Shown: in pieces, positions 34,440-42,405 of the stretch
Position numbering within the stretch: position 1 is the first letter of the stretch
Layout: every line of letters begins with the position of its first letter
NCBI RefSeq assembly: GCF_002216065.1
Contig: NZ_CP022282.1
Location: 2,728,001-2,792,000, forward strand
Direction: 5' to 3'
From: Chryseobacterium sp. T16E-39
GTDB lineage: Bacteria; Bacteroidota; Bacteroidia; Flavobacteriales; Weeksellaceae
DNA: 64,000 bases
Position numbers and translations under genes: made by a program
The notes under the pieces: generated by a model
What the model saw: only the letters and a program-made list of their open reading frames with translations
Databases searched by the model: none
Told to the model about the DNA's origin: nothing

Positions 34440-35852
34440 ATGAAATTCAAATTATTACTGGCTTTTTCTTTTTGGATGCTTCTCATGGCTGTATCATGTA
34501 ACAAAGACGATATAAGCTTTGATGCTCCTTCCCAACAATTAAGATTCTCAAGAGACACGGTATTCTGTGATACAGTATACCATCAGGTTCGCTCTGAAAC
34601 TTATGTGGTAAAAGTATATAATAATGAGGATAAAGACATTTCAATTCCAAGGATCAATCTGGAAAAGGGAGCTGCTTCTTTATATAAAATCAATGTAGAT
34701 GGAAAAGCGGGATATGATTTTAAAGATGTCCCTTTAAGAAAAAAAGACAGTCTTTATATTTTTGTTGAAATTGCGCCACAGGCTACAGGGCCTGAAGCTA
34801 TTGCTGAAGATCGTGTGGTATTCACAAGTCCTGCCGGACAACAGCATGTAACTTTATTTTCTGTCGTTCAGGATGCTGAATTTTTTATTCAGACCCCAAC
34901 CAATCCAAATGTTATTACCAACCATACCACCTGGGATAATACTAAGGCTAAAATTATTTACGGTGATTTAACCATTAATCCTAATATTACCTTAGATATC
35001 CAACCAGGAACTAAAGTATATTTCCATAAGAACAGCGGAATGAAAGTGGCCGCGGGTGCTACTTTAAATATCAATGGAACATTGAATAATGAGGTTGTTC
35101 TTCGTGGAGACCGAAATGATCCTTACTATGATACCATTCCTAAGAACTGGAATTCTATCCGCATGGATGTAGGATCCACGCTTAACATGAATTATGGAAG
35201 ACTGTTTGGAGGGACAAGAGGTTTGGAAATGAAACAAACAAATGCAACGATCAGTAATTCATTTATTCATACCTTTCAGGAATATGGAATCTATGCTATA
35301 AATACTACCGTAAATGCAAAGAATCTTGTTATGAATAATTGTGGTGAGTCTGCAATAGGTATTTTTAAAGGAGGTACCCACAACTATATCCACTCAACAA
35401 TAGCCAATTATTCTGCACCTTATGTAATGTCACAGCTTAATAGGAATGGAATTTTCGCCACCAATGAATGGAAGAATGATGCCGGACAGACAGAGCAGGG
35501 AGCATTACAGCTGAATGTAAAAAACAGTATTGTATATTCTGACAGGGATAATTCAGTGAATTTTGAGCAAACACCGGGTCAGGTATTTAACTTCCAATTT
35601 CAAAACTGTTTATTAAAGTATTCCAATACTTCTGAAGCAGGATTTAATTTTGAAAGTAATCCCAATGTTATTCAGAGCTTAAAAAATGAAGAACCGATGT
35701 TTGTCAATCGCTTTACGGCGCATCTCAATTTAAGAGTTAAGCCAACCTCACCGGCAAAAAATAAAGGAAACCTTGGTGTTGCAGCAAGTGTCCCGTTTGA
35801 TATTGCTAATGTATCAAGAACTACCAGTCCAACTCTTGGAGCCTATCAATAA
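34440..35852 (+). CDS. Beta-helix lipoprotein
   Basis: A 470-residue lipoprotein with lipobox 'LLMAVSC' (Cys20), followed by 'NKDDIS', an acidic pattern resembling the surface-export signal of Bacteroidota lipoproteins. Residues ~30-155 look like an Ig-like/abnormal-spindle-type beta domain; residues ~155-470 contain regular beta-helix turns ('INPNITLDIQPGTKVYFHK', 'MKVAAGATLNINGTL', 'SIRMDVGSTLNM'). Such right-handed parallel helices occur in surface polysaccharide-binding or adhesin-like proteins, but no catalytic site is evident. The next gene (MazG-like) overlaps its stop by one base, so they are cotranscribed, although a functional link is unclear. Confidence 0.75.
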   Translation: MKFKLLLAFSFWMLLMAVSCNKDDISFDAPSQQLRFSRDTVFCDTVYHQVRSETYVVKVYNNEDKDISIPRINLEKGAASLYKINVDGKAGYDFKDVPLRKKDSLYIFVEIAPQATGPEAIAEDRVVFTSPAGQQHVTLFSVVQDAEFFIQTPTNPNVITNHTTWDNTKAKIIYGDLTINPNITLDIQPGTKVYFHKNSGMKVAAGATLNINGTLNNEVVLRGDRNDPYYDTIPKNWNSIRMDVGSTLNMNYGRLFGGTRGLEMKQTNATISNSFIHTFQEYGIYAINTTVNAKNLVMNNCGESAIGIFKGGTHNYIHSTIANYSAPYVMSQLNRNGIFATNEWKNDAGQTEQGALQLNVKNSIVYSDRDNSVNFEQTPGQVFNFQFQNCLLKYSNTSEAGFNFESNPNVIQSLKNEEPMFVNRFTAHLNLRVKPTSPAKNKGNLGVAASVPFDIANVSRTTSPTLGAYQ

Positions 35853-36178
35853 TGGAAATTACCAATTTACAGCAGCAGGTGGATGAATGGATAAAAACCA
35901 TTGGTGTCCGTTATTTTAATGAGCTTACCAATATGGCAATGCTTACAGAAGAAGTGGGAGAAGTAGCCCGAATTATTGCAAGAAGGTATGGTGAACAGAG
36001 TGAAAAAGAAAGCGATAAAAGTAAAGATCTAGGCGAGGAACTAGCAGATGTACTCTTTGTAACATTATGTTTAGCCAATCAGACCGGGGTCAATTTGCAA
36101 GAGGCTTTTGATAAAAAAATGAAGATAAAAACAGATCGCGACAAAGATCGGCATCAGAATAATGAAAAATTGAAGTAG
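35852..36178 (+). CDS. MazG-like nucleotide pyrophosphohydrolase
   Basis: A 108-residue all-alpha NTP pyrophosphatase. The metal-binding motif is E33-E34-x-x-E37 in 'LTEEVGEVARII', and E63-x-x-D66 in 'GEELADVLF'. It hydrolyses (d)NTPs to (d)NMP and pyrophosphate, probably for nucleotide-pool cleaning; the small size fits the MazG-like/dUTPase-superfamily rather than two-domain MazG. The start codon overlaps the lipoprotein stop (TAATG), so it is translated from that message. Confidence 0.85.
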   Translation: MEITNLQQQVDEWIKTIGVRYFNELTNMAMLTEEVGEVARIIARRYGEQSEKESDKSKDLGEELADVLFVTLCLANQTGVNLQEAFDKKMKIKTDRDKDRHQNNEKLK

Positions 36179-36180
36179 AG

Positions 36181-36262
36181 ATAGGCAGAAAGGCTACATC
36201 GCGGATTTGTAAAATCGTAAAATTGTCAATCCAATAAACGGTTGTCCCTGAGAACAAAACGA
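36181..36262. repeat. Interspersed intergenic repeat, copy A
   Basis: The core from 36198 contains ATCGCGGATTTGTAAAAT and CGTAAAATTGTCAATCCAAT. Related copies lie at 42251-42316 and 48097-48170, all in intergenic regions. A hairpin (ACTCTTAA ... TTAAGAGT) follows near 36275-36308. The 186-base gap before aroA contains no gene. Confidence 0.6.
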
Positions 36263-36364
36263 AGCAATCCCTTATTACTCTTAACCAGAACCTTAATGGT
36301 TATTAAGAGTCAAGTTTGTAGCCCTATAACCTAATATCTACTATCTATAAACCTAAGAGAAATA

Positions 36365-37582
36365 ATGAAGTTAGAGAAATCAAAATTAGAAGGAGATCAA
36401 ACAATACAAATCAGCGGTTCGAAAAGTATTTCGAATCGTTTGTTGATTTTGGAAAGTTTATTTAGTAATATAAAAATTGGAAATCTATCCAACTCTCAGG
36501 ATACGGAAATGCTTACGAAAGCTTTGTCTGAAAATTCTGAAGTTGTAGATATCCACCATGCAGGAACTGCGATGCGTTTCCTTACCTCTTATTTTTCAAT
36601 CTTTGAGGGCAGGGATACTATACTTACCGGTTCGGGAAGAATGAAAGAAAGGCCAATTAAAAACCTTGTCAATGCTTTACGGGACCTGGGAGCTGATATT
36701 GAATATATGGAGAATGAAGGTTTTCCTCCTTTAAAAATTAAAGGAAAGAAGATTACAAAATCCAATGTGAATGTTCCAGCGAATATTTCAAGCCAGTTTA
36801 TTACCTCTTTGCTTCTTATTGCAGGAAAATTAGAAAATGGACTGGAGATCAACCTTGTCGGTGATATTACTTCCAGATCTTATATTGAAATGACGCTGGA
36901 TATTATAACAAAGTTTGGAATTAATGCGACCTTTAACGGAAACACCATCAAGGTAGAGCCTTTTACAAACCCATCTTCTGTTATTCATTATGAGGTAGAA
37001 AGTGACTGGAGTTCTGCTTCCTATTTCTATTCGATCTGTGCACTGGGAAGAAAGACTTTGCACCTGAAAAGTTTCTATAAGCAATCTACCCAAGGAGATT
37101 CAGCGATCGCAAAAATTTATAAAGAGTTTTTTGGAATTACAACGATCTTCTCAGAAGATGAGCATAAAATTACTTTACAGCCAGATCCCAATTTTTCTTT
37201 TCCGGAAAAAATTGAGTTGGATATGAATAACTGTCCTGATATTGCGCAAACCCTTTGTGTAACAGCAGCTGCTTTAAAAATCCCTTTCGATATTTCGGGC
37301 CTTGGAACTTTAAGAGTAAAAGAAACAGACCGACTTCAGGCTTTATATAATGAGCTGAAAAAAATAGGAACAGAAACTGAAATTACAGACTTAACAATCA
37401 AGTCTGTAAGCTTTGGAGAGCCGGAAGAAAACATTTCCATCAGCACCTATCAGGATCATAGAATGGCAATGAGTTTTGCTCCATTCTGCCTGATCAAAGA
37501 ACTTAATATCGAAGAAGAAAATGTGGTTGAAAAATCTTATCCTATGTTCTGGAAAGATCTGGCCAGCATCTTAATTTCATAA
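36365..37582 (+). CDS. aroA: 3-phosphoshikimate 1-carboxyvinyltransferase (EPSP synthase)
   Basis: A 405-residue enzyme that joins shikimate-3-phosphate and phosphoenolpyruvate in the shikimate pathway to aromatic amino acids. Visible motifs are 'ISGSKSISNRLLILE' (substrate-binding N-terminus), 'HAGTAMRFLTSYFS' (the region that binds PEP and glyphosate), 'GSGRMKERPI', 'ANISSQFITSLLL', and late 'LRVKETDRLQALYNEL' and 'DHRMAMSFA'. Both halves of the inside-out barrel are complete. It is a single gene with a terminator; the upstream gap holds a repeat element. No clear -7 box was found near the ATG. Confidence 0.96.
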   Translation: MKLEKSKLEGDQTIQISGSKSISNRLLILESLFSNIKIGNLSNSQDTEMLTKALSENSEVVDIHHAGTAMRFLTSYFSIFEGRDTILTGSGRMKERPIKNLVNALRDLGADIEYMENEGFPPLKIKGKKITKSNVNVPANISSQFITSLLLIAGKLENGLEINLVGDITSRSYIEMTLDIITKFGINATFNGNTIKVEPFTNPSSVIHYEVESDWSSASYFYSICALGRKTLHLKSFYKQSTQGDSAIAKIYKEFFGITTIFSEDEHKITLQPDPNFSFPEKIELDMNNCPDIAQTLCVTAAALKIPFDISGLGTLRVKETDRLQALYNELKKIGTETEITDLTIKSVSFGEPEENISISTYQDHRMAMSFAPFCLIKELNIEEENVVEKSYPMFWKDLASILIS

Positions 37583-37604
37583 TGCAACAATACTTCTAAA
37601 ATAA

Positions 37605-37637
37605 AAAAGAACGATCTCATGAAGAGATCGTTCTTTT
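37605..37637 (+). terminator. Terminator after aroA
   Basis: AAAAGAACGATCTC and GAGATCGTTCTTTT form a perfect 14-bp stem with a 5-base loop, followed by AAT. It is a strong intrinsic terminator. Confidence 0.85.
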
Positions 37638-37710
37638 AATATAAACCCCGACAGGTAATAATAATACCATCCATCGGGTTTTATTTATCGGTCTTCCGAA
37701 ACAGGATTCA

Positions 37711-38463
37711 TTAGAGGTCCTTTAAACCTCCATCCAGCAATAATTCTGCACCCAGCATAAAACTTGAGTCATCCGAGGCCAGATAAAGCGCTGCAGCTGC
37801 CAATTCCTCTGGCATAGCCACACGTTTAGCTGGTGTAAAATTTCCCATAGCTTCCATCATTGCTAAAGCTCCTTCTGCACTGTCTGTAACCGAAGCAAAC
37901 ACAGGGGTATCCACAGGTCCAGGGCTTAAAGTATTAACACGTATTTTACGATCAAGCAGTTCGGAAGAAAAACTTCTGGCTAATGAACGTACAGCAGCCT
38001 TTGTTGCTGAATAAGCCGCATGGTTAGGAACACCCTTTCTATTGACTGTAGAGGAAACCAATACGACCGATGCCCCATCGTTTAATACAGGCAAGGCTTT
38101 TTGTACAGAAAAGAAAGCTCCTTTGAAATTGATGTCGCTAACTTTATCAAACTGTTCTTCAGTAAAATCTACTAGTGGTGCTATAACATAAACACCAGCA
38201 TTGACGATCAGCGTGTCTACCTTACCAAAATGGTCTGCTACCGTTTGATAGATTCGGGTAAGATCATTCAGTTTGGAAACATCTCCCTGGATACCCAAAC
38301 TGTTAGGACCAATCTCAGCGACAGCCTGATCAATAGTTCTTTGATTGCGACCTGTAATAACGACTTGAGCGCCTTCCTCTGCAAAACGTTTAGCGATGGC
38401 TAATCCAATACCACTGCTACCTCCGGTAACCACAGCTACCTTGTTCTTCATTTTTTGTGACAT
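37711..38463 (-). CDS. SDR family oxidoreductase
   Basis: A 250-residue classical short-chain dehydrogenase/reductase. The cofactor motif 'VVTGGSSGIGLAIA' is near residues 9-22, 'NAG' follows, and the catalytic Tyr/Lys lie in 'YSATKAAVRSL' (YxxxK). The C-terminal 'MLGAELLLDGGL' is typical. It reduces or oxidises an alcohol/ketone using NAD(P); the substrate is unknown. The ATG at 38463 (MSQKMKNKVAV) is preferred; an upstream ATG at 38508 would add an unlikely leader. It sits downstream of a Crp/Fnr regulator in the same direction, with a palindrome between, so the regulator may control it. Confidence 0.85.
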   Translation of the reverse strand: MSQKMKNKVAVVTGGSSGIGLAIAKRFAEEGAQVVITGRNQRTIDQAVAEIGPNSLGIQGDVSKLNDLTRIYQTVADHFGKVDTLIVNAGVYVIAPLVDFTEEQFDKVSDINFKGAFFSVQKALPVLNDGASVVLVSSTVNRKGVPNHAAYSATKAAVRSLARSFSSELLDRKIRVNTLSPGPVDTPVFASVTDSAEGALAMMEAMGNFTPAKRVAMPEELAAAALYLASDDSSFMLGAELLLDGGLKDL

Positions 38464-38535
38464 AACATTAAATTTAGACCACAAAGTTGAGAAGAACAGC
38501 CCACCCAAAACGATGAACTATTTTATGAAAAATAG

Positions 38536-38549
38536 GTGAACTGGTTCAC
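38536..38549. promoter_or_regulatory. Palindrome at the Crp/SDR junction
   Basis: GTGAAC-TG-GTTCAC has perfect 6-base arms and overlaps the stop codon of the Crp-family gene. It could be an operator for the regulator controlling the SDR gene, or part of a 3'-end hairpin. A second hairpin (CTATTTT/AAAATAG) lies just beside it. Confidence 0.35.
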
Positions 38550-39133
38550 TTTTTCCGCACTTTATCATTACGGATCTTCGACAAAAACTCACGTGTCATA
38601 TTAAGATAAGAAGCAAGTGCATATTGTGGCAGGCGTTGTACGACCTTTGGATATGTGGCAACAAAATCATTATATCGCTCCTCAGCACTTTGGGTCAAAT
38701 TTGATACGATCCTCCGTGCAAGGTAAGCCGCTGATTTTTCAGCCATCAATCGAAAAAGTGTCGCCAATTCCCAATTGGCATCTTTGAGTTCCTGCTCCGC
38801 CTGATGATCAATTTGAAGAATGATACTGTTTTCCAATGCTTCTACAAATTGTGTGGCAGGTGTCTGATGGATATAACTGTTATAATCCGACAGCCACCAA
38901 TCCTCAACCGCAAACTGTATCGTATGTTCATTGCCTTTATCATCAATTACATACGAATGGAAAGCTCCTTTCAAAACATAAATCCTGTATTTGGCGACAA
39001 AGCCAGGCTGTATGATCATTTGTTTTCTTTTGATCCTGACCACCTGGAATGCAGCAGTCAGCCGTTCCATATTTTCAGTTGAAAGATGGGTTTTACGTTT
39101 TATATTCTCGAAAAAAGGTGAAAGGTCTTCCAT
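38546..39133 (-). CDS. Crp/Fnr family transcriptional regulator
   Basis: A 195-residue regulator with a cyclic-nucleotide-binding-type beta-roll (~residues 25-115, 'QPGFVAKYRIYVLKGAF') and a C-terminal helix-turn-helix ('YALASYLNMTREFLSKIR'). It lacks the CxxC cluster of Fnr. Such short Bacteroidota Crp-like proteins respond to various signals. The -7 box at 39146-39153 is 12 bases upstream of its start. It is first in a pair with the SDR gene, so a regulator-target relationship is plausible. The effector cannot be deduced. Confidence 0.85.
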   Translation of the reverse strand: MEDLSPFFENIKRKTHLSTENMERLTAAFQVVRIKRKQMIIQPGFVAKYRIYVLKGAFHSYVIDDKGNEHTIQFAVEDWWLSDYNSYIHQTPATQFVEALENSIILQIDHQAEQELKDANWELATLFRLMAEKSAAYLARRIVSNLTQSAEERYNDFVATYPKVVQRLPQYALASYLNMTREFLSKIRNDKVRKK

Positions 39134-39145
39134 AGGACTAAACTA

Positions 39146-39153
39146 CAAATTTA
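39146..39153 (-). promoter_or_regulatory. -7 box for the Crp/Fnr gene
   Basis: On the minus strand this is TAAATTTG, an exact TAnnTTTG match, ending 12 bases before the ATG at 39133. The nearest TTG at a -33-like position is 24 bases upstream, one beyond the usual range. Confidence 0.55.
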
Positions 39154-39242
39154 TGCATTTTTCAACATCACCTGCATCAATCAATTTTAAAGTCATTCCT
39201 TACGAATTTACGCTCTCCTTTTAGAAAACACAGCTCCATAAC

Positions 39243-39269
39243 TTAATTATATATTAAAATTCAATTAAC
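39243..39269 (+). promoter_or_regulatory. Pho-box-like 11-bp TTAA repeats upstream of PI-PLC
   Basis: TTAA occurs at 39243, 39254 and 39265, i.e. exactly every 11 bases (TTAAT-TATATA-TTAAA-ATTCAA-TTAAC). Direct repeats at 11-base spacing are the usual layout of PhoB/PhoP binding sites. It lies 55 bases before the PI-PLC start. The assignment as a Pho box is inference; AT-rich DNA makes TTAA common. Confidence 0.4.
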
Positions 39270-39323
39270 TCCCTCAATATAGATATATGAGTATTTTTAA
39301 GTTTAAATAAAATACTTTAAACT

Positions 39324-40322
39324 ATGTTCAAATTCAACATGAGATATCTGACGATTCTCTTTTTCGGCATTGCTACTACCTCAACCATGCTTTCTTCATG
39401 TTCAGAAAACGTCATTGGAATGGATTCTGAGGACAAAAACCTTAGTCTCCATGACAATAAAATCAGCAAAGCCTCTCTTGCCTCAGTTGGAATAGGCAAC
39501 TGGATGTCCGGATTAGAGGACAATACATCAATTTCTAAAATCTCAATTCCCGGCACTCACGATTCCGGAGCGATGAGAGAGGTTCCTTCGAACAGTGGTA
39601 CTGCAAAAACTCAAAATCTTACGATTAGAGAGCAGCTTAATGCCGGTATCCGTTTTCTGGATATCCGTTGCAGACATATTGATAATTCTTTTGCCATTCA
39701 TCATGGTGCTATTTATCAGAATTTAAATTTCGATGATGTATTGAGTGCTTGTTATACATTTTTAGACAATCATCCGACAGAAACAATCGTTATGTCTGTA
39801 AAGGAAGAATATAATGCTTCCAATACAACAAGGACTTTTGAACAAACATTTGATTCTTATATTCAAAAGAATCCTTCAAGATGGGACCTAGGGGTTAACA
39901 TTCCTAATCTGGGATCTATCAGAGGTAAAATCAAATTACTAAGAAGGTTTTCTGCCGGAACATCAAAAGGAATTGATGCAACTTCCTGGGCGGACAACAC
40001 CACTTTTGAAATTAACAACCCTGCTGCCTCTTTAAAAGTTCAGGATTATTATCAGGTAGGCAATAATGATGATAAATGGTCTAAGATTTCGGCATTGTAT
40101 AATGAAGCAAAAGCAGATACAAGCGGTAAACTTTACATCAACTTTACCAGTGGCTATAAACCTTTAATATTCGGAATCCCAAGTATTCCAACTGTATCCA
40201 ATAATATCAATCCTAAACTTAAAACATTATTTCAAAGCAGTCCTCAGGGATCTTATGGTATAATGCCTATCGATTTCGTTAATGCAGAATTGGCAGAACT
40301 GATCATTAAAACCAATTTTTAG
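39324..40322 (+). CDS. PI-PLC X domain lipoprotein
   Basis: A 332-residue lipoprotein (lipobox 'TMLSSC', Cys26) with a phosphatidylinositol-specific phospholipase C X-type domain. 'SIPGTHDSG' gives the first catalytic His (79) and 'FLDIRCRH ... FAIHHG' gives the metal/substrate residues and second His (126 or 127). It cleaves the phosphodiester bond of glycerophospholipids such as phosphatidylinositol, or a related head-group substrate, and likely sits on the outer membrane surface. The start may be the second Met at 39339 (MRYLTILFF). It is convergent with the GDPD-alkaline phosphatase gene, with a shared terminator, and may cooperate with it in phosphate release. Confidence 0.82.
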   Translation: MFKFNMRYLTILFFGIATTSTMLSSCSENVIGMDSEDKNLSLHDNKISKASLASVGIGNWMSGLEDNTSISKISIPGTHDSGAMREVPSNSGTAKTQNLTIREQLNAGIRFLDIRCRHIDNSFAIHHGAIYQNLNFDDVLSACYTFLDNHPTETIVMSVKEEYNASNTTRTFEQTFDSYIQKNPSRWDLGVNIPNLGSIRGKIKLLRRFSAGTSKGIDATSWADNTTFEINNPAASLKVQDYYQVGNNDDKWSKISALYNEAKADTSGKLYINFTSGYKPLIFGIPSIPTVSNNINPKLKTLFQSSPQGSYGIMPIDFVNAELAELIIKTNF

Positions 40323-40348
40323 ATTAATTAATTGTTAGATATATTCAA

Positions 40349-40381
40349 AAACGGCTGTCTCATTTTCTGAGACAGCCGTTT
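40349..40381. terminator. Terminator between PI-PLC and alkaline phosphatase genes
   Basis: AAACGGCTGTCTCA and TGAGACAGCCGTTT form a perfect 14-bp stem with a 5-base loop and A/T flanks, serving both convergent genes. Confidence 0.88.
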
Positions 40382-40408
40382 ATTTTTTTAAGGATTTAAA
40401 AAATTAGC

Positions 40409-42238
40409 CTAGTGTTTTTGAATCCCATAAGCTTCCAATATCTTATTGAAGATCTCCGTATTTTCAAAAAGGCCTGTAAAATTTTTGGAATGTGGACCAT
40501 AAGCAAACACGCTGGAAGGAATGGATGTATGATCGTTGGTACTAAAATTTCCAAACACCCATCCATCTTTAAGGCTTCCGTCAAGAAGTGTTAAGCCTCC
40601 GGTTTCGTGATCTCCCAGAACAATAACCAGTGTTTCTTTATTTTCATCGGCAAATTTCATTGCTTTTCCTACCACATGATCAAAATCTAATAATTCAGTG
40701 ACAAGCTGTTCAATATTATTACTGTGCCCACCTCCATCAGTTTGAGAAGCTTCTACCATCATAAAGAATCCTTTTTTATTTTCTTTTAAATCATTAAGGG
40801 TAAGGTCAAAGGCATCAGCTAACCAATTTCCTCTTCCATTCGTTATTCTTTGTGAAGCTAATGGATCAATAACCAAGGTCCTGTTATTGATTTTTTTTAC
40901 AGATTTCAGATCCTGATAGATATCTATTTTGGCTTCTTTAATTTTCTGAATGTTTTCCGGAGTTAATCCATTGGTAGGTCCTCCAATCAGAATTTTAGTT
41001 TTGGAGCCTACAAAGTCTTTCAGAATGGGTTCCGAACTGTTTCTGTTATCTGAATGTGCATAAAAATCTGCGGGCGTAGCATCCGTAACATCTCCTGTGG
41101 AAATCAATCCTGAAGTCATTCCGTGACTGGCAATAATATCAGGAATCTGTGCTATTTCTTTCCCCATTTCATCAACACCAACAAAAGTATTCTTTGTCTT
41201 CACGCCAGTAGCAAATGCTGTGGAACCGGGAGCAGAGTCTGTAATATAGGCATTGGAAGAATTGGTTTTGGACAATCCTGTCGCTTTCATATTGAACACA
41301 TTCAATTTCCCTTTATTTGCTGTAAATGCCGCATAATATTGAGGTAAAGAAGTTCCATCCGGAATCAGAAGAATTACATTTTTGACATTTTTAATGATCC
41401 CATCAGTTTTGTAGGTAGGAGTGTATGTGCTGTACTCTTTTGTATTTTTATAAAAGTTTTTTGGAATGGTATTCAGGAATTTTTTGAGGTCAGGAATATG
41501 ATCGGTATTGATATAATCCACTCCCAGATCTATAAAATTTACCCATGCATTAGGAAAATCAGGAGCTCCGTAGAAACGTACTGGCTTTTGCTGTTCATGT
41601 GCAATTGCAACTGCTTTTTTTATTCTATCCGTTTCTTCATCTCTTGGAATCCCCTTTCCATTCCATTTTACCAATGCTTGTAAATCTGCACTGAACAGCC
41701 CTACTCTTTTGAGCTCATCAGGAGTATACCTTTTATCAAGATCTCCATCAAAGAAAAAATAGTCCGGGTAATTTTTAAAATCACCGGGCTGAGGCCGTCC
41801 TCCCGTAATTACAATTCTAATCCCCGGGTTTCCTGTAATTTCCGGATATTTTTTTAATATGTTTATCAATGCTGTAAGCGTTGTTTTGTAATCCTGCTTA
41901 ACATCAATAAGCAATTGTAATTTCTTTTTGGAATCAGGATAGATATTCCCTTTATTCAGCTTAATTTGTTTTGAAATATTATCCAGATAAAGGCTCTCTA
42001 ATGTTCTATCGGGTGACAATTCTTTTTCCGTATGAGCAACCCAAAGCTTATCATTGACCAGAAAAACATCTGCTTCAATAGATCCAAAGTTTGCATAGTA
42101 AGCTTGCCAGAAAGGAACTTCCTGTTCGTAATCGTTGTGTGAATGTGCATTACTCACATTATAATGTGAATAATTCTGTGCCTGATTCTGTGAAAAAATG
42201 GCCATGGCCAATAACACCCCTATCTTTATTTGTTTCAT
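40409..42238 (-). CDS. GDPD-like plus alkaline phosphatase fusion
   Basis: A 609-residue secreted bifunctional protein with a signal peptide (~1-20). Residues ~25-275 resemble glycerophosphodiester phosphodiesterase/PI-PLC-like barrel: 'NAHSHNDYEQE' (His32/34), 'GSIEADVFLV' (Glu55, Asp57) and 'VAHTEKE' (His69). From residue ~285 to the end lies an alkaline phosphatase (PhoA family) domain: 'LLIPDGTSLP', nucleophile Ser335 in 'YITDSAPGSTAFATG', 'EASQTDGGGHSNN' and 'VLGDHETGG'. The first domain could release glycerol- or sugar-phosphate from a diester, the second the free phosphate. It follows SusD in the same direction (167-base gap with a repeat), likely one operon. Confidence 0.85.
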   Translation of the reverse strand: MKQIKIGVLLAMAIFSQNQAQNYSHYNVSNAHSHNDYEQEVPFWQAYYANFGSIEADVFLVNDKLWVAHTEKELSPDRTLESLYLDNISKQIKLNKGNIYPDSKKKLQLLIDVKQDYKTTLTALINILKKYPEITGNPGIRIVITGGRPQPGDFKNYPDYFFFDGDLDKRYTPDELKRVGLFSADLQALVKWNGKGIPRDEETDRIKKAVAIAHEQQKPVRFYGAPDFPNAWVNFIDLGVDYINTDHIPDLKKFLNTIPKNFYKNTKEYSTYTPTYKTDGIIKNVKNVILLIPDGTSLPQYYAAFTANKGKLNVFNMKATGLSKTNSSNAYITDSAPGSTAFATGVKTKNTFVGVDEMGKEIAQIPDIIASHGMTSGLISTGDVTDATPADFYAHSDNRNSSEPILKDFVGSKTKILIGGPTNGLTPENIQKIKEAKIDIYQDLKSVKKINNRTLVIDPLASQRITNGRGNWLADAFDLTLNDLKENKKGFFMMVEASQTDGGGHSNNIEQLVTELLDFDHVVGKAMKFADENKETLVIVLGDHETGGLTLLDGSLKDGWVFGNFSTNDHTSIPSSVFAYGPHSKNFTGLFENTEIFNKILEAYGIQKH

Positions 42239-42250
42239 AATATCCTGTTT

Positions 42251-42316
42251 AAAGGCTAAAAGGCAAAAGAGCTAAATCGCGGATTTGCTAAATTGTAAAT
42301 TTGTAGGTTCAGATGA
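42251..42316. repeat. Interspersed intergenic repeat, copy B
   Basis: A second copy of the element at 36181: ATCGCGGATTTGCTAAAT followed by TGTAAATTTGTAGG, preceded by an AAAGGCTAAAAGGCAAAAG block. It lies between SusD and the phosphatase gene, possibly inserted into that operon. No gene is visible in this 167-base gap. Confidence 0.55.
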
Positions 42317-42405
42317 TTATCTATTTTTCCCTGTTAGAGAAGAATTTATTAACAATTTGCCCCACCACTCTCAAATTTCGAATCTCGCATCCCGAACCCT
42401 AAATT

